A stretch of 64,000 nucleotides of DNA from Ctenosaura bakeri (GCA_948474755.1 CAOLHI010001654.1:777356-841355), one strand, 5' to 3'. Shown: positions 19,843 through 32,625, counted from the stretch's first letter. The notes: generated from the sequence alone by a model not told the origin. Translations and numbers: made by a program.

Positions 19843-21198
19843 GAAAATACTAATAGAACATGGCCTCAAAACCTGGGAAACCCACAACAACCTATAGAGT
19901 GGAGAGAGTTCTCATCATAAAGATTTTGCCCCAAAATATTTTGGTATGAGTCATAAATAATCTGCCTGAACCGCATGGGAGAAAACAGAAATATAGATAC
20001 ATAAGAACAGTATATAGAATGGCAAATTGCTACTCCCTCTTTGTTAATAGGCTCCAGGCAAAGCATTGTCCTGCTTCCAGGACATTCTAGGAGCCACACT
20101 TGGGCCAGCAGCTATTGGCTCCTCTGCAAGCAGCTACCATAGTATCTTCTACTTAGAAAGCACCCTTGAAGCTATTGGCAGGTGGCTCCGTGGTTGTTTG
20201 CCTTTGTTGCTGCTGCACAAAGGCAAAGATGCACACTTGATAAAAGGAAGAAGAAGGAATACTGATGTTTATGTTCTTTCTGGCAATGGGAACTTAGGGA
20301 GCAAAAATCTACTTTCTCCACAGAATCAGTCTGTGGAGGCTTTAAAAAATCTTGAGTAGAAGCAAGGGGGCTACTTAAATGAGGAACTGAGAATTTTTAC
20401 ATCAGGAACTACATTTGAAGCATATTTTACCTAAAATTTAGGAACTGTTATGTGTTCCCCCACCCCAAAATTGCAGCATGTGTTGGCATATGGGTGTCTG
20501 TATTAACCTCCACAGGTGGTTTGTATGTTCGCATACAGGTGAACACGTGTGGCCCCCACCAACTTCAGCTGGCCCCCATAGGATATGTCTAAAATTGTGG
20601 GGTGATAGGAGCTCGCCCATTTTTAGTTTCAAGGCAAATTCAACATTCTAAATAATGAACGTAACCACAGTGAAGGAGAGAGAATGCCACAGAAGACAAA
20701 GATACAGACACGAGGCCGCCTCTAAGGTCAAAAATAGACTTTTTAGGTTTCTAGTCAGCTTCCCCGCAAGGGGATTTGCTCATGAAAAAAAAGTCAGACG
20801 TTTATTCCAAGCAAAGTATTCCATAAGAAAATTTTTTGCAATTAGTCTACACAGTCTACAGTCTGTGGGAAAGTGGGAAAAATAATTGAAAATAATCGAA
20901 AATATTTGAAAATTTTAAAATTCCCCAGAAAAGGTATCCAAGAGATCTATTTCATGTAATAAAAGGCTCATGCCTTCAGCAGTACCTTCCTCCCAAGGAG
21001 TTAAACTGTGTATAGATTTAAGGCTTTGGAGTGTGTGTGTATGTGTGTATGTACACATGTGTAGGTCAAATGTATCTTAGCATCCCTTAGTAAGTACTGT
21101 TGGAGCTTTAGATGTGCTTAATGATGCTTGCAGATTAGTATGAAATATACATAAGGCATTAATTGTGTTAGTAACATTTTAATATGTGTTCTCCACAG

Positions 21199-21240
21199 GT
21201 GGAAATAGAAAAACTCAAGAAAGCAGTAATAACAACCTGA
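21199..21240 (+). CDS. CD2AP: CD2AP terminal coding exon
   Basis: The exon follows TTCTCCACAG and encodes VEIEKLKKAVITT, then TGA at 21238-21240. Human CD2AP ends in the same EIEKLKKAV motif. This is the end of the coiled coil and of the protein. Confidence 0.95.
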   Translation: MEIEKLKKAVITT

Positions 21241-21361
21241 AAGAGCCATAGACTGCGGGATTTTTTTATTGTGCCAGGAGTTCAGAGTCCAAAAATGAAT
21301 GAACTTGTATTTTTACTTCAAACCAACTAATTGTTTCATTCCATTTTTTTAAAAAAAAGAG

Positions 21362-21367
21362 AATAAA
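21362..21367 (+). terminator. Proximal CD2AP polyadenylation signal candidate
   Basis: AATAAA about 120 nt after the stop codon. The following 40 nt are only moderately GT-rich, so use is uncertain. Confidence 0.35.
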
Positions 21368-22039
21368 TGAATCTTATATTCAGTGACTTAAGAGAAGAAG
21401 ATGGATAATTTTTGTTTGCTTGTTCGTTTATTTGTTGCCAATAATAGAAGAGGCCTTATTTCTTACTGTGCTGGAAGAGCAGACCTTTATTTTCTTGGTT
21501 TGCTTGAAATACTACTGAATCTGTATGTAAAAAAAAACAAGAGAGAAGAGGGGTTCTAAATAGATTTTTATTGAATATCTATAGTCTAATTTTTAAGACA
21601 TCTGTGCTACAAGTAAGGCAATATATCTGTGCAAAGTAATCTGTGAAATAGTCTGTAGGGTGGCACATAGTGTAGCCCTGTAGTTACTATAGTCACTACT
21701 TTTCCCACCATGCTAAAGGGAATATGATGTCTCTTCCTATCCAGGATTATACACTTGTGCCTGTCAGCAGTGACGGTATTAATAATATATTGTTTTGTAG
21801 TCCAGGATGATCATGGGAGTTTATTCTTACTATGAAGCAGTTGAGTCACCAGTCACAAGCTATACAATGTATAGATATTTCCTTGAGAAGAGGATTTTGC
21901 CAGTTGCAGTATAGGGTTCATAAAAGGGATTTATGTTGAACCACAAAAAGTCATAGCAACATAATTATAGCCACAAGAAATCTAGACAGCAGACTTGAAC
22001 TAACCTTGTCCCCACATACTGCAAAACGTGGCATGTTAC

Positions 22040-22165
22040 TATAGATCAGAGATCCTCCAGCTATTTTGTACTTTAACTCCCATAAGCCTCTGCCAGCAGG
22101 GCATTGATGATGATTTCTCAGAGTTGAAGTTCAAAATGTCTGGAGAACCTAGGTTGATAATCACT
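22040..22165. mobile_element. Palindromic MITE-like repeat in CD2AP 3'UTR
   Basis: Arms of about 30 bp around CTCCAGCTATTTTGTACTT and its inverted partner (near 22150) are imperfectly complementary. A similar arrangement is at 36247-36360. Family not certain; possibly hAT. Confidence 0.4.
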
Positions 22166-24748
22166 ACTATGGATGCTATATTTTGGTGTTTTCACAAATT
22201 TTAATATAGCACTAAAGTTATCTTGCAGGTTTCACTTTTTAGCACTAATTATATTATTGTTAATGACAATGAAATGCTAAGAGCTGCTAAACTTTTAACT
22301 AAATGCAATCTTCAAATAAGGGTGTATCATCCACAGGACTGTCCCAAATAGATTGATAAATAAATATTCAACACTATATGCACAATAGTACTGCAACATG
22401 GTCTGAAAATTAAAATAAGTAGATTTTGTTTAAACAGTAGACTTCTCCTGCATTTCGTCCATTTCATTCATTCCACTTTCTCCTCAGTTTTTTTCATGTG
22501 ATGGAGAGAAGCTGAAAATATACAGCATAGTGGAACACCATGCTGCAGCAGAAACTAGAAATACAAACCCATCTTCTCTCTCTTGTTCATTCTGCGTTAC
22601 TACCCTGAAAGCTTATTTTCAGAGCTATTTTTAGAGTAGCCAAATGATAACAGAACTAAAAAATGAACTGTAGCATTGTCAGTGAGAAGCTTTAATCCTA
22701 ATCATCTGCTTTTTAAAAATACTCAGATGGTATTAGTCTTTTGTCTCAGGGTTAAATTATAGGCTATGTTAAATATGTGGTGTGCAATTTAAAGTTATTA
22801 GCTTATTTACTCATGAGTAGCTATGCTAAGGGACTCAAATCACCCCACTAGCCAGTCTTCCCCTCCACCCTTCCCTCCACTCTAGGGTAGATGGGCTAAG
22901 CAAAGGGAGGACCTCATTGCTGCCCTTAGAGATTTTATCCTTTTGGGAACCCTGGGAAAAGGGGCAAATTTAGGGTTTCAAAACAGGCTAAGGGGAAAGT
23001 TTTACTCCTCCCTAGGTATGCTGAGAGTAAAAAAAGACAGTAACTTTAAGCTGCAGGCTAGACATTTTTTGCAGTGTGTAGTTTAACCCATGGGCTGATG
23101 AAAAAATCAACAAATGGTGCTTTTGTGCGAATGATCTACATTTTTATTTGCAGATATATCAGTCATGGATGAGTGCTTTAAAATAGGGAATGAAAACAGG
23201 TTGTATGAGGTCATGATACCTGGCTACTTACTATATTGGTGCATAACTAATGAAAACCTCTAATGAATCAAATGGTTAACCGCTGACTTTTGTTGCCAAT
23301 TTAGACTTTTAATAAGCTGAATAATAATTAATGTATCTCAGAATATTATTGCTTAGAGCCATCACTCTTCTAAATCAGATGCTAATTTGTAATTGTCAAT
23401 GGCCTCCTGGAAAAAGTCAAGGAGAAGGAAGAGGAACAATCGCTGCTTTTCTGTACACAGGGTGGGGAGAGAAAGGGAAAGTAGGTACAAGCCATGCTTT
23501 TACAGGTGCCACTTGAGTACCTTATGTGTAGTGCTGCTTTTCCCCCAGTCCACATACTGCAGGGAAACAAGTCTTTCCTTCCTGCAAGCGGTTTCTCTGT
23601 GGTAGGGGGGCACCATTTCTTTTCCTTCTGGTGGGCAGCAACACCAAAGTGCTCCAGGTGGCTCCTGCAAAAATACAGCGCAAGATAGAAGCAACTCTCT
23701 TTTATTTATTCATTATCAAGAAAGAAAGAATGCATTCCTTTCTTGAGTTGAACATGGGTGAGACCTGTCTGTGCTCATGCTACCTACTGGGGGAAAAAAG
23801 GTTCAGAAATGGGGAAGGAAAATAAATTTCCATAAAGGATAGGGAAGAATAACTAGAGCAGGCTTTTCTCCTTTGCTGTTACTTCCTGTAAAAGACCCAA
23901 CTTGAAGCAGTTCCCTAGGAAGGAAAAGATAAATGCTCTTCCCCACTCATGCACAAGTTGGGCTTTGTAAGATAGCCATCAGCAGCACCCCCTTCCTTCC
24001 TGCTGAAGAAACTGAACAGCAGGGGAAAGGAGACTGTCCTGCTCCCTCCATGAATCAAAAATGGGTGCTTCTTCTTTTGTAAAAGCAGTAGTGAGCTGCT
24101 CCTGGCACTTGCTTTCTTTCCCAGAAGCTGAGCCTTAGCTGGAAGTGTGGATCCTTATCAGGTTGGAAGGAACTAAAGCAGATCTATTGAACCAATTTAT
24201 TAATTGTTCAGCTGCATCACAAATGAAAAAAAAATTAGGCTTAGTATGTACTATCTGAAATGAATAAACAATGAAAGAGCTCTTCTTCTTGGATACCAAC
24301 TTACTGAAATTCAGCTCTGATTATGCAAAATAAGAACAGAGCCTAATGAAAGGTTATTCCTTTTATATGCTTTTCACTGTAATCCAAAAAAGTGTAAGGA
24401 AATTGTATTAATGATAGATTGCTATATAACAGTTTTGTCTGCCTTGAAGCTTGTAGCAGATGAATAGAACAAGACAATCAAATCAGAAGTGTTAATTAAA
24501 TGGCCTTTTTTTGCTGTAGCAATAAATTACCAAGTGCAATGATGATTTAATTTAAAAAATCTTCTGTAAGTTGCTACTCTTGAGTGTTTTTAGCAACAGA
24601 GGTCTCCCTTAACTGGACATCTATCTTAATATTGTGATATTGGAGAGGGTATGCAGACATTCCAAAGAATACAAGTTATTTCAAGCAGTATGCTTCATTG
24701 ACTTGTTTACGGGTGCTGTAAAATCATGCATGCTGTCAAAATTCCATA

Positions 24749-24754
24749 AATAAA
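24749..24754 (+). terminator. Distal CD2AP polyadenylation signal
   Basis: AATAAA followed within 30-40 nt by TTGGTGTATGTTTGTTTGG. This is the best candidate for the end of the CD2AP transcript. Confidence 0.6.
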
Positions 24755-24950
24755 GTTGTATTCTATTGCTATATTGGTGTATGTTTGTTTGGAAGAATTC
24801 AGACCACTTAAATGTTATTCAGTTGGATATACCAGAGAATAAATGTAGTACTTTTAAAAAATCTATACTGCAAAAAAAAACAATTTGCATATACACAATT
24901 TAAGGATGTCTTTACCACTACTTATACTGATATCTGTAGTAAGATCGTGA

Positions 24951-25140
24951 GCCAGCGGTGTGTTGTGGTGTGAGCCCTGAACTATGACCCAGGAGACCAG
25001 GATTCATTTCCCTGCTTGACCATGGAAACCCACTGGGTAGCCTTGGGTGTGTCAGACAGTCTGAGCCCCAGAAAACCCCATGATAGGTTCACATTATGGC
25101 TGCCATAAGGAATGATGTGAAGGCACACAACAGTAACAAT
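24951..25140 (+). mobile_element. Sauria-type SINE, copy 1
   Basis: A tRNA-derived head (GTGTGAGCCCTGAACTATGA, then GACCAGGATTCATTTCCC resembling a B box) is followed by a body with ACCCACTGGGTAGCCTTGGG. The tail TGATAGGTTCACATTATGG...GAAGGCACACAACAG resembles the BovB LINE 3' end. This combination is the lizard/snake Sauria SINE design, mobilised by BovB. Other copies are at 26859, 54874, 55665 and 56536. Confidence 0.75.
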
Positions 25141-25700
25141 TGCATAGGATTGTAATGTTGAACATGTGTTCTGCCAATCTGGAAAGGTGGAGGCATCAAA
25201 TAACTTGGAAGTTGTCATTTTCAAGAATCTTGATCATGCAGTGAAAGACAGCCCTGAGTTTTTAGAAGCCAGGATGATAGAACAAATGTGGGAGTAATCA
25301 AAATTTAAAATGTAATGAGCAGGCAAGAATACAATGGCTGAAATAAACATTTTGCCAGAGTTCTTTTTTTCATTTTCATTATAGTATGCAAAATAGTACC
25401 AAAAATACTTAACTGATTTTCAAGCAGATATGCTTGGAATGATTACATCCCAGGGATAAACAGTGTTGTGAAAAAGCGTTACAACTACAAACATATTTAA
25501 TAGGAGTTGTGATGACTGTAGATCAGTTGTGGAATGACAGCCTAGTCAGTAAATAATGCAGTATTGGAACATTTGTGTTTATTTGCCCTTAAGAGATGGA
25601 CTGTCATTTCTTAAATTTCATATGCAATTCAAACAAATTTATGAAATAAATAGGACAAATTGAAAAAAACAACTGGTAAAAAGTATCATAACTTCTAAGA

Positions 25701-26047
25701 CAGAGCTTTCCAAACTTTTCATGTTGGTGACACACTTTTTAGACATGCATCATTTCATGACACAGTAATTTAGTAAATAATTCAGTAAGTGGAGGCAGCT
25801 CCTCCACCCAAGCCTGGCCTGCCACTGCCCTCACCAGAGTCTTCCTCAGCCCAGGGCAACAGTGGAAGAGGCAGCCCCTCCATCCAGGCCTGGCCTGCCA
25901 CCATCACCTCTGCCCTCACTGCATTCTTCCTTGGCCCAAGCAGCAGTGGGGGAGAGGCAGCCCCTCCATCCATTATGTTTGCGCAACACACCTACACACT
26001 GCGCAACACACCTACACACTGCAGGCTACACAGTTTGGAAAGCTCTG
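25701..26047. mobile_element. hAT-like MITE with perfect 16-bp inverted ends
   Basis: CAGAGCTTTCCAAACT at the left is the exact inverse of the right end AGTTTGGAAAGCTCTG. The flanks TTCTAAGA (25693-25700) and CTCTAAGG (26048-26055) match at 6 of 8 positions. The interior has about 2.5 tandem copies of a roughly 75-bp C-rich unit (CCCCTCCATCCAGGCCTGG) and a short duplicated CACACTGCGCAACACACC. No transposase. Confidence 0.75.
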
Positions 26048-26084
26048 CTCTAAGGTTGATTTGCAAGATTGTTTCTGTTCATTT

Positions 26085-26322
26085 TTTTAATTTATTATTT
26101 GTTTGTTTGTTTGTTTGTTTGTATCCTGTCTCTCCATATTGATCGAGGCGGCGAACAACTTACAAATAGCATGTATTTCTATACATGCCTCCAACAAGCT
26201 GGGTACTCATTTTACTGACCTGCGGAAGGATGGAAGGCTGAGTCAACCTTGGAGCCCAGCAGGATCGAACTCACAACCTTGTGGCTTGCAGTACTGGCAT
26301 TTAACCACTGCGCCACCAGGGC
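26085..26322. repeat. Dispersed repeat family A, copy 1
   Basis: It opens with a TTTG run that reads as a minus-strand LINE tail. It then shares the segment AACAAGCTGGGTACTCATTT...GGAAGGATGGAAGGCTGAGTC and an end AACCACTGCGCCACCAGGG with copies at 27354-27538 and 62243-62456. Confidence 0.65.
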
Positions 26323-26858
26323 ACATTCCCTGCTCTTTGTTTGCTCTTTGATAAATGTTCCATTTCCAGTTTTTGTAAGGTTCTTTCAAAATGTTGAATT
26401 TGTCTAATCAAACCTAGTGGTAGAAATGATCTTCTTTCCAGTTAGCTTTATGTGTTTGTTTTTTCAAATAGGTAAGAACCAAAAAATGAGCACTGCTGAC
26501 ATCTTATATGGTCCTGTCTTTATAGACCAAGGATGAGCAGTCTGTTTGGGACCTGGAGAGTTCCAAGGCAGATCACTGTCCCCCAAATCCTCATACACTT
26601 CTTCATGGTCTTAAGAGGCTGGCTCAAAAGCAAGGCAACAACTTTCAGCCTTATGTCCAGTTTAAATATGCAGCTGGGTCTTAGCACTGCTTTGGCTGAA
26701 GATGGGTTTGGTCTCTAATTACTATGATATATTTTTGTTTGAGAATATGGTTGATCATTTTGAGACTGAAACAGTGAGAAATCTGTTTATTTGAAAAACT
26801 GGAAATCTGTAGTTACGAGCACCATTCCAGTGTTAGTAGATACTGTGTTTAGTTCATT

Positions 26859-27057
26859 GCTGTTGTGTTCCTTCCAGTTTTTCCTGAGTTACAGTGTTTT
26901 TACGGTGTTCCTAAGGCAAACCTATCACAGAGTTTTCTGGGGCAGAAGTGTGTAATGCATCCAAGATCATGCAGTGGGTTTCTATGGCTGAGTGAGGATT
27001 TGAACACTGGTCTCCAGGGTTGTAGTTCATTGCTCAAACCACTACTCCACACTGGCA
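26859..27057 (-). mobile_element. Sauria-type SINE, copy 2 (minus)
   Basis: Read on the minus strand it has the GTGTGGAGTAGTGGTTTGAG head, the GACCAGTGTTCAAATCC B-box-like segment and the AAAACTCTGTGATAGGTTTG tail segment shared with the other SINE copies. Confidence 0.7.
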
Positions 27058-27353
27058 CTCTGCCTTTAATTCAGATGCTGCTTTTCACTAGCCAACCCAA
27101 TGGGAAATTCTTCAGAACACATCCTATTTTAATTTTTTATATCCGTTTCAACTAATTTATCTAAACTTCTTAGGCAAATATTTATCTGCAAATGCTCAAG
27201 TTCACAAAGTCTGGGCCATGCTGGAAGACACCCAGCTCTGACACAAGCATTTAAAATGTAGGCCAGATTTTTATTTTTCCATTTAGAGGTTCCTTCAGCA
27301 TTTGTCTACTCAAAGGTGAGCACTTGCTACGACATATGACAAAGTGGGTTTAT

Positions 27354-27538
27354 ATAGCAATAGCATCTGTATTTCTATACTGCTTATCAGCTAAGTGCTC
27401 TCTAAGCAGTTTACAATGTATTTTAGCAAATTGCCCCCAACAAGCTGGACGCTCATTTTACCAACCTGCGGAAGGATGGAAGGCTGAGTCAACCTGGAAC
27501 CCGTGGCGGCAGTACTGGCGTTTAACCACTGCACCACC
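27354..27538. repeat. Dispersed repeat family A, copy 2
   Basis: ATAGCAATAGCATCTGTATT and CTCTCTAAGCAGTTTACAAT are shared almost exactly with 62243-62456, followed by the common AAGCTGG...AAGGATGGAAGGCTGAGTC segment. Confidence 0.75.
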
Positions 27539-27640
27539 TTGAAATTTCATGTGAGAGTTAAAACCAGTTAGTCTTAAAGGTTCTGCCATATTTCTCTCTT
27601 CTTTCTTCCACTTCCTCCTTTTTATGATGCAGGAGACTAA

Positions 27641-27833
27641 GGCCATTTCCGCACTACACTGTTAAAGTGCTCTTATTCCACTTTCAACATCCTATGGAAT
27701 CCTGGGGTTTGCAGTTTAGGGAGGGGAATTCTCAGCCAGAGAGCTATTGGACCTCAGTAAACTACAACACCCAGAATTCTACAAGATGTTGAAAGTGGAA
27801 TAATAGCACTAACAGTGTAGTGCAGAAATGGCC
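27641..27833. mobile_element. PIF/Harbinger-like MITE
   Basis: Inverted ends GGCCATTTCCGCAC and GGCCATTTCTGCAC extend into arms of about 70 bp with few mismatches. TAA flanks both sides (27638-27640 and 27834-27836), the 3-bp TWA duplication of PIF/Harbinger elements. The 193-bp element has no ORF. A shorter relative is at 55133-55258. Confidence 0.75.
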
Positions 27834-28320
27834 TAATTCTATTTCTTTGAAAAGAAAGTTGCATCCTTCGCAGGGGTTTTTCCACAAAGCAGCTTTCAGA
27901 GAGAATAAAGAAAAAGCTTAGAGGTGTTACAGCTATCCACTTAAGTGTGTGTGGCTGTGGTAAGAACTACCTGCCACACTAAGTTGGCTGGAGGGACATG
28001 AGCACTCCTAGCAAATATGAAAAGTGTGTGTATGCATTAAGAATAGAAAGAATATTCAAAGATACAATCAAACAAGGGGCTTCTCTTGTGTTCAGATTCA
28101 CAGTGAAAAGCCTCCTGAAATCCTTTTTTGTTTTTGTTTTCTTCTGCCAAAACTTTGAACAGACTAGAAACCAATCCCCACCCAAACCCAAATATTTTCA
28201 TTTTGGATCTCTGGAATGCTCCTTATTCAAAGGCATCTTTCTTTTCCTTTCAACTCAAGATTATTGTATCCAAATTTTTATCTTGATTAATAGTTAATTT
28301 CTCACTGACTTCTAATTTTT

Positions 28321-28510
28321 GTGTCTTTTTCTCTATAGACCTCATTCTTCCATTCATCTGTCTCATCTTAGTATTTATTGGAGTCAAAGAAAGTCTTACA
28401 TCCTTAAGTTCAACTTTTAAATCCTGTTTGATATCTTCCTTATTTGGCTCACATCAGCTGTCATTTGATTTACCTCTTCCCTCATTTGCCTTTTCTCTTA
28501 CATTTGATTT
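28321..28510 (-). pseudogene. Possible L1 ORF1 coiled-coil fragment
   Basis: On the minus strand this reads KEDIKQDLKVELKDVRLSL, followed by further heptad-like residues. It resembles the start of the L1 ORF1 at 46766 (ELKQDFKSELKEIKRTMETL). An in-frame stop lies upstream. The match is short and could be chance, so confidence is low. Confidence 0.35.
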
Positions 28511-31368
28511 GATTTTCTTATTTATTCAACTGATGTTCTTTGTGCCTGAGCTGCCTGTATCTACTTTCTAGATTGCATTTTGATAGCTGTCAAATTGAAT
28601 TAAGCTGTTGTTCTCCCCCTCATCACTAGATGTTAGTGCACTTCAGCAATTGGTACTGTCATGACTCAGCTTCCCCAGGTGAACAGCAGCCTCGAAGGAT
28701 GATGTGCAGAAGCTAATCAGGCTGAGATGACAGCCAGCTGGCTCCAGCCTTCTTAAGGAAGGCACAGGACAGCAACTCAGTGCCAGAAATAACTTGTGTG
28801 TTGCTGGTTCTTGTTTTGTGGGCTCTGGATTGCCTGCCTGGATTTTCTGACCCCAGACAATCTGACTGTGTTCCCTGCTGGATTTCTGAACCTTTGGATT
28901 GTTTTTGGACTGTGAAGAGCCAAGCTGTACTGATTGGTAGTGTCTCTGTTTGACTGTGAATGGCCTCCTGCTGACTCTGCATTCTGTTGCCTGGCATGGA
29001 CAGCTGGCATCTGTGATGGGTACCTTCTAGCCAGCTGTTAGTTCATGCAGGTGAAAATTTGTTCATTTGGAGTTCAGAATGGGATCACTTCCTGTTATTG
29101 CCACAGGGACCTTGAATCTTATTTTCTAGATAGGTTCCTCCAGTTAGTACTTGATTAAAATTTTAATTTCTACATAATTTCAATCTAATTGAGAGAACAA
29201 TGTCTCTTTAAAATTGCCCATGTACAAACAGCTTCTCTTTCTCTTTAACTCAGTCCTAGTATGCTGATCATATTTATTACTCATGTCAATCTTGCAGAAG
29301 TATAGATGATGAGGTTAATTGTAGCCATCCTCTAAGGGGCTTGCTTAATTGTCAAATCTGTACTCTGGAGGTTAAGAAAGTTAGATATTCAGCGTTAGGA
29401 CTGCTTTGCAGCAGCTGTGACACAGAAGGTTTCCACTCAATCTGCACAAACTTCCACAGGCCTCTTCTGTGTCTCCTAGGTGCTTGGACCAGGGATCTGG
29501 ACTGTTTGGGAGTCCTCTGAGTCTCCTGTACTTGAGAGACAATTCCAGCCAGTTCATCGTGTCTCAAATCAGCTCCTACCACAACCAAACCTTGCTCCTT
29601 AGCAGAGCTCTCTAAGGGACAAAGCAACTAGCTGCTATTCCAGCCCAGAAGTTTGGAGCAAGCCTCTTTTATCAGACCAAGCATAGTGCTAGAGAGCCGT
29701 CCTGCCTGCCATCATCCTAAATTCATAATTCACTAAAAATATAGACTTAAGTGTTGTTTGTATTAGGTGTAGATTGGATTGAAAAACACTGGCATGACTC
29801 TTTTGTTTTCCAGTAACATGCTTCAAAAAAAAAAAAAAAAGAGGTGGCTTTTTCCCAGAGAAAGCATTCATATCTAACCATGCAGGCCTGGTAGCCCAGG
29901 GTGTGAAAGTTGAGCAATGCTGTTCAGTAAAACTTCCAATCACATCCATTATCTCTCCTTTTGCTTGTTAGGGAAGAAGATGCTTTGGCTTTATTCTTGA
30001 GGTGGCTCAGTGATTGACTTGGACAGGAAGGGAAACAATATTCCAAAGACTCAAGAGGGAAAATGAAAAGGATTTCTTGGATGCTGGAAAATCAGGAGAA
30101 TTCTCTGAAGCCTCTCATTCTCTCTCCTTCCTCCCCTCCCTCTTTACAGACCCAATTCCTCAAATAGATTTCAGGATTACTCCTGCCCCACAGTCCAGAC
30201 ACATCTTTTTCCAGCCCATGCAACATAGCCATGTAGTGGCCAGAGGGAGACAGAGGGTCAGCCAAGCAAGGGGGATTGTTGCTGGTTATATTCCAAATAG
30301 CTGGTGCACTATGATGATGATATCACCCTCTGACCAATATCCTCACCTAGCAGCCCTGCCTTCCCACTGGACATTATGGGGCTGTGGCTGGGTGCAGGGG
30401 GTGGGATCTGTGGGCATCTGGATGAGGGTTTCCATAACTGCCTGTCAGAAGAAAATAGGTGATGACAGTGACCATCCTTGCTTGGGCTGCTCCCTTTCTC
30501 TGCCCCTGGACACCGCAATGACCATGTGTGTCATGTCTCCCTCCCCACATTCCATTGCCTTTTGCTGGGTGCAAAAAAGGAAGGCAAGTGCACCTGGAAT
30601 TGCCTCCCCCCTTGCCTTTTGCCCCAGCATGGAGAATGCACACTGAGGCAAAGGAATGGGGCGAGAGACATGAGCATTCCTTCCTTGTCCACATGCGGTG
30701 CTCCCCCATCCCATTCTCTTGCTTTTCCCTCAGGGAAAGAAGGCAGGAAAGGGAAGAACTCCTACGCGTGAATACAAAGGAAGCAGAACTAACTGTAATT
30801 AAGGCTGACATTACCAAAGGGGCAATGCACCAAGGAAGGCCTTGGATTATTTCACACCTTGGCTGGGGAGGAGATTTCTTCTTTCCTTTGTATTGCCAAG
30901 ACACATTACTGTTATTCAGTGTGTACTGTTAATGTAAAGGGAAGTGGTTTGGGGCATACCTAACTTTTCCAAACGGATGTGTTTCTATTGTGATAAAGTT
31001 CCACACATGGCAATCCATTATTCATTTTACTGTATAGTCTTTATAATGATTTTAATATTATTCCCTCTATGGATAACCTAAAAGAACATTGCAGCAATAC
31101 AACTAGAACTGATTTGTTAACATTCCATTTAACATATTGCCACTACTGTAGAAGAATTATCTATTTGTGGAGGAGAACTATGCATTCTTTTCAAATTTAC
31201 AGGTGCATAGTAGATGAGGCAGAGGGTAGCCCAATTCTCATTCCCATCTGATAATTTGGCATAATGGTCATCAGCTCATTATTTTCCAGTAAAGCAGTCT
31301 TAATAAAAAATAACAAAGAGACTGTCTCTGTTCTTTTGCTTGGCTTTGTACAGCATTCTAAACAAATA
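28511..31368. other. Intergenic stretch without recognised genes
   Basis: No exon recognised. Overlapping ORFs on both strands at 30.0-30.9 kb come from a C-rich segment of CCTTTTGCCCCAGC / ACTGAGGCAAA type units that also occur near 57.66 kb, so they look like repeat-derived chance ORFs. Confidence 0.5.
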
Positions 31369-31794
31369 CAGTGGGCCTCCATTACAGTTCTCCCTTCACA
31401 TTCATGAGTTTGACACTCATGGATTTGATTATTTGCAATGTGGCTTGCCTCCCTCAATTGTCCTCTTCCCATTCCCTAGTGCAGAGAGAAGATCTTGTCC
31501 CCTGTGCTTTCATCCTCCCCCTCACCCCATGCAAGCTATCCCATCTCAGGCAAGTGGGAGAGTGAGGTGGGGGGGGTGATCTCATCCCCTGCACTCTGCT
31601 CCCCACTGCTGTGGGCACAATCGCCCCTGGGACAGGTGGGAAAGGGAAGTGGGGGGGGCGTTCTTGTCCCCTGCGCTTTCCTGGGCATAGCACCCAGGGA
31701 TGGGGGAGTGCTCACTAGAGGGAATTATTTGCATTTTTTGGACTTTCACAGGGGTTCTGTGCACCTATCCCCTGTGAATGTGGAGGGCCTACTG
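31369..31794. mobile_element. Tigger-like MITE with C-rich interior
   Basis: The ends CAGTGGGCCTCCATTAC and, inverted, CAGTAGGCCCTCCACATT are flanked by TA at 31367-31368 and 31795-31796. The interior holds repeated CCCCTGYGCTTTC / GGCAAGTGGGAGAG units with long G runs. Confidence 0.7.
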
Positions 31795-32012
31795 TATTGT
31801 TAATTTTTCCAGCTATCAGAATTACATTTGCAGTTCTAAATGCACTTAAATGGAAGTAAGTTGACCTGAATTCAGTAGGGCACAATTGGACAGACATAGG
31901 TATAGTGTTGCATCATTCCTTTATTATTTGTTAATTTGGACTGTCCTTCTGTTTATTTGATTGGGGTTTGGATGCTTTGAAATCATGGTTCAAAAGTTGA
32001 AATTATCAGTAC

Positions 32013-32625
32013 AGTCAACCCCCCATTTTTCCAGGGGTTAGGGGTGCAAGAGTCTCATGAAAGTAGAAAAATTTAATATCATAAGTCCCACAAACCATAT
32101 TCAGCACAGATGAAAAAGTATTTGTACAGGTGGGGTGGCTGAACCAGGCCATGCATGCATTTCCTCAGTGGCTTACTCAATCACTTACTTATACTGGTGG
32201 GAGGGGATGGGACTGAGGGAGTAGGAGGAGTGAGAAAGAGGACATCCATTCCATTCTCTTCCCGCTTGCGCAAATGAGCAAGTGAGGAAATGTGTGTGTG
32301 CACCCTCCTTCCTTCCCACCTCCGTGAGTGAGCAAAGGTGCCCTTCTCCAGTCCCATTCCCTTTCCACCCTCGCCCATGCACATGAGCCACTGAGCAAAT
32401 GCATGCACACACCTTCATCTTGTCCTTCCCCCTTCCCATCCCACTCATGCTAGTGAATGAATGTGCACACTGTTCTTCCGCCTGTCCCCTCCCCTCCATT
32501 CTGTCGCCCCCCAGCAAGTGAGCAAATGCATACACACACCCTCCTCCTGTCCATCCTCTTTCCCCCAGTAATCTGCAGTTAATCAGCTCCATGAATGCAT
32601 AAACCACAAATGTTGAGAGCCACCT
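32013..32625. mobile_element. Decayed Tigger-like MITE with minisatellite
   Basis: The left end CAGTCAACCCCCCATTTTTC resembles the element at 13972. The right end (GAGAGCCACCTATA) is worn. About five imperfect units of roughly 80-90 bp (TCCCATTCCC... GAGCAAATGCATGCACACAC) fill the middle. Confidence 0.45.

Larger units (their letters stand above)
21241..24778 (+). other. CD2AP: CD2AP 3' untranslated region
   Basis: No coding sequence follows the stop. An early AATAAA at 21362-21367 lies about 120 nt after the stop. A second at 24749-24754 is followed by a GT-rich stretch near 24775-24792, a normal downstream element. The full 3'UTR would be about 3.5 kb. A palindromic MITE-like segment lies near 22040-22165. 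Short overlapping ORFs around 23.3-23.8 kb look like chance. Confidence 0.6.

Noticed and set aside
23331..23825. Cluster of short ORFs after CD2AP
   Set aside because: They overlap on both strands within the presumed 3'UTR and show no recognisable protein features.
30014..30932. Overlapping ORFs of 134-210 codons on both strands
   Set aside because: They overlap in opposite strands and several frames over C-rich repeat units, with no domain and biased composition.
32181..32607. Minus-strand ORFs of 73-140 codons
   Set aside because: They arise from the tandem units of the 32 kb minisatellite, so the period, not coding selection, keeps them open.
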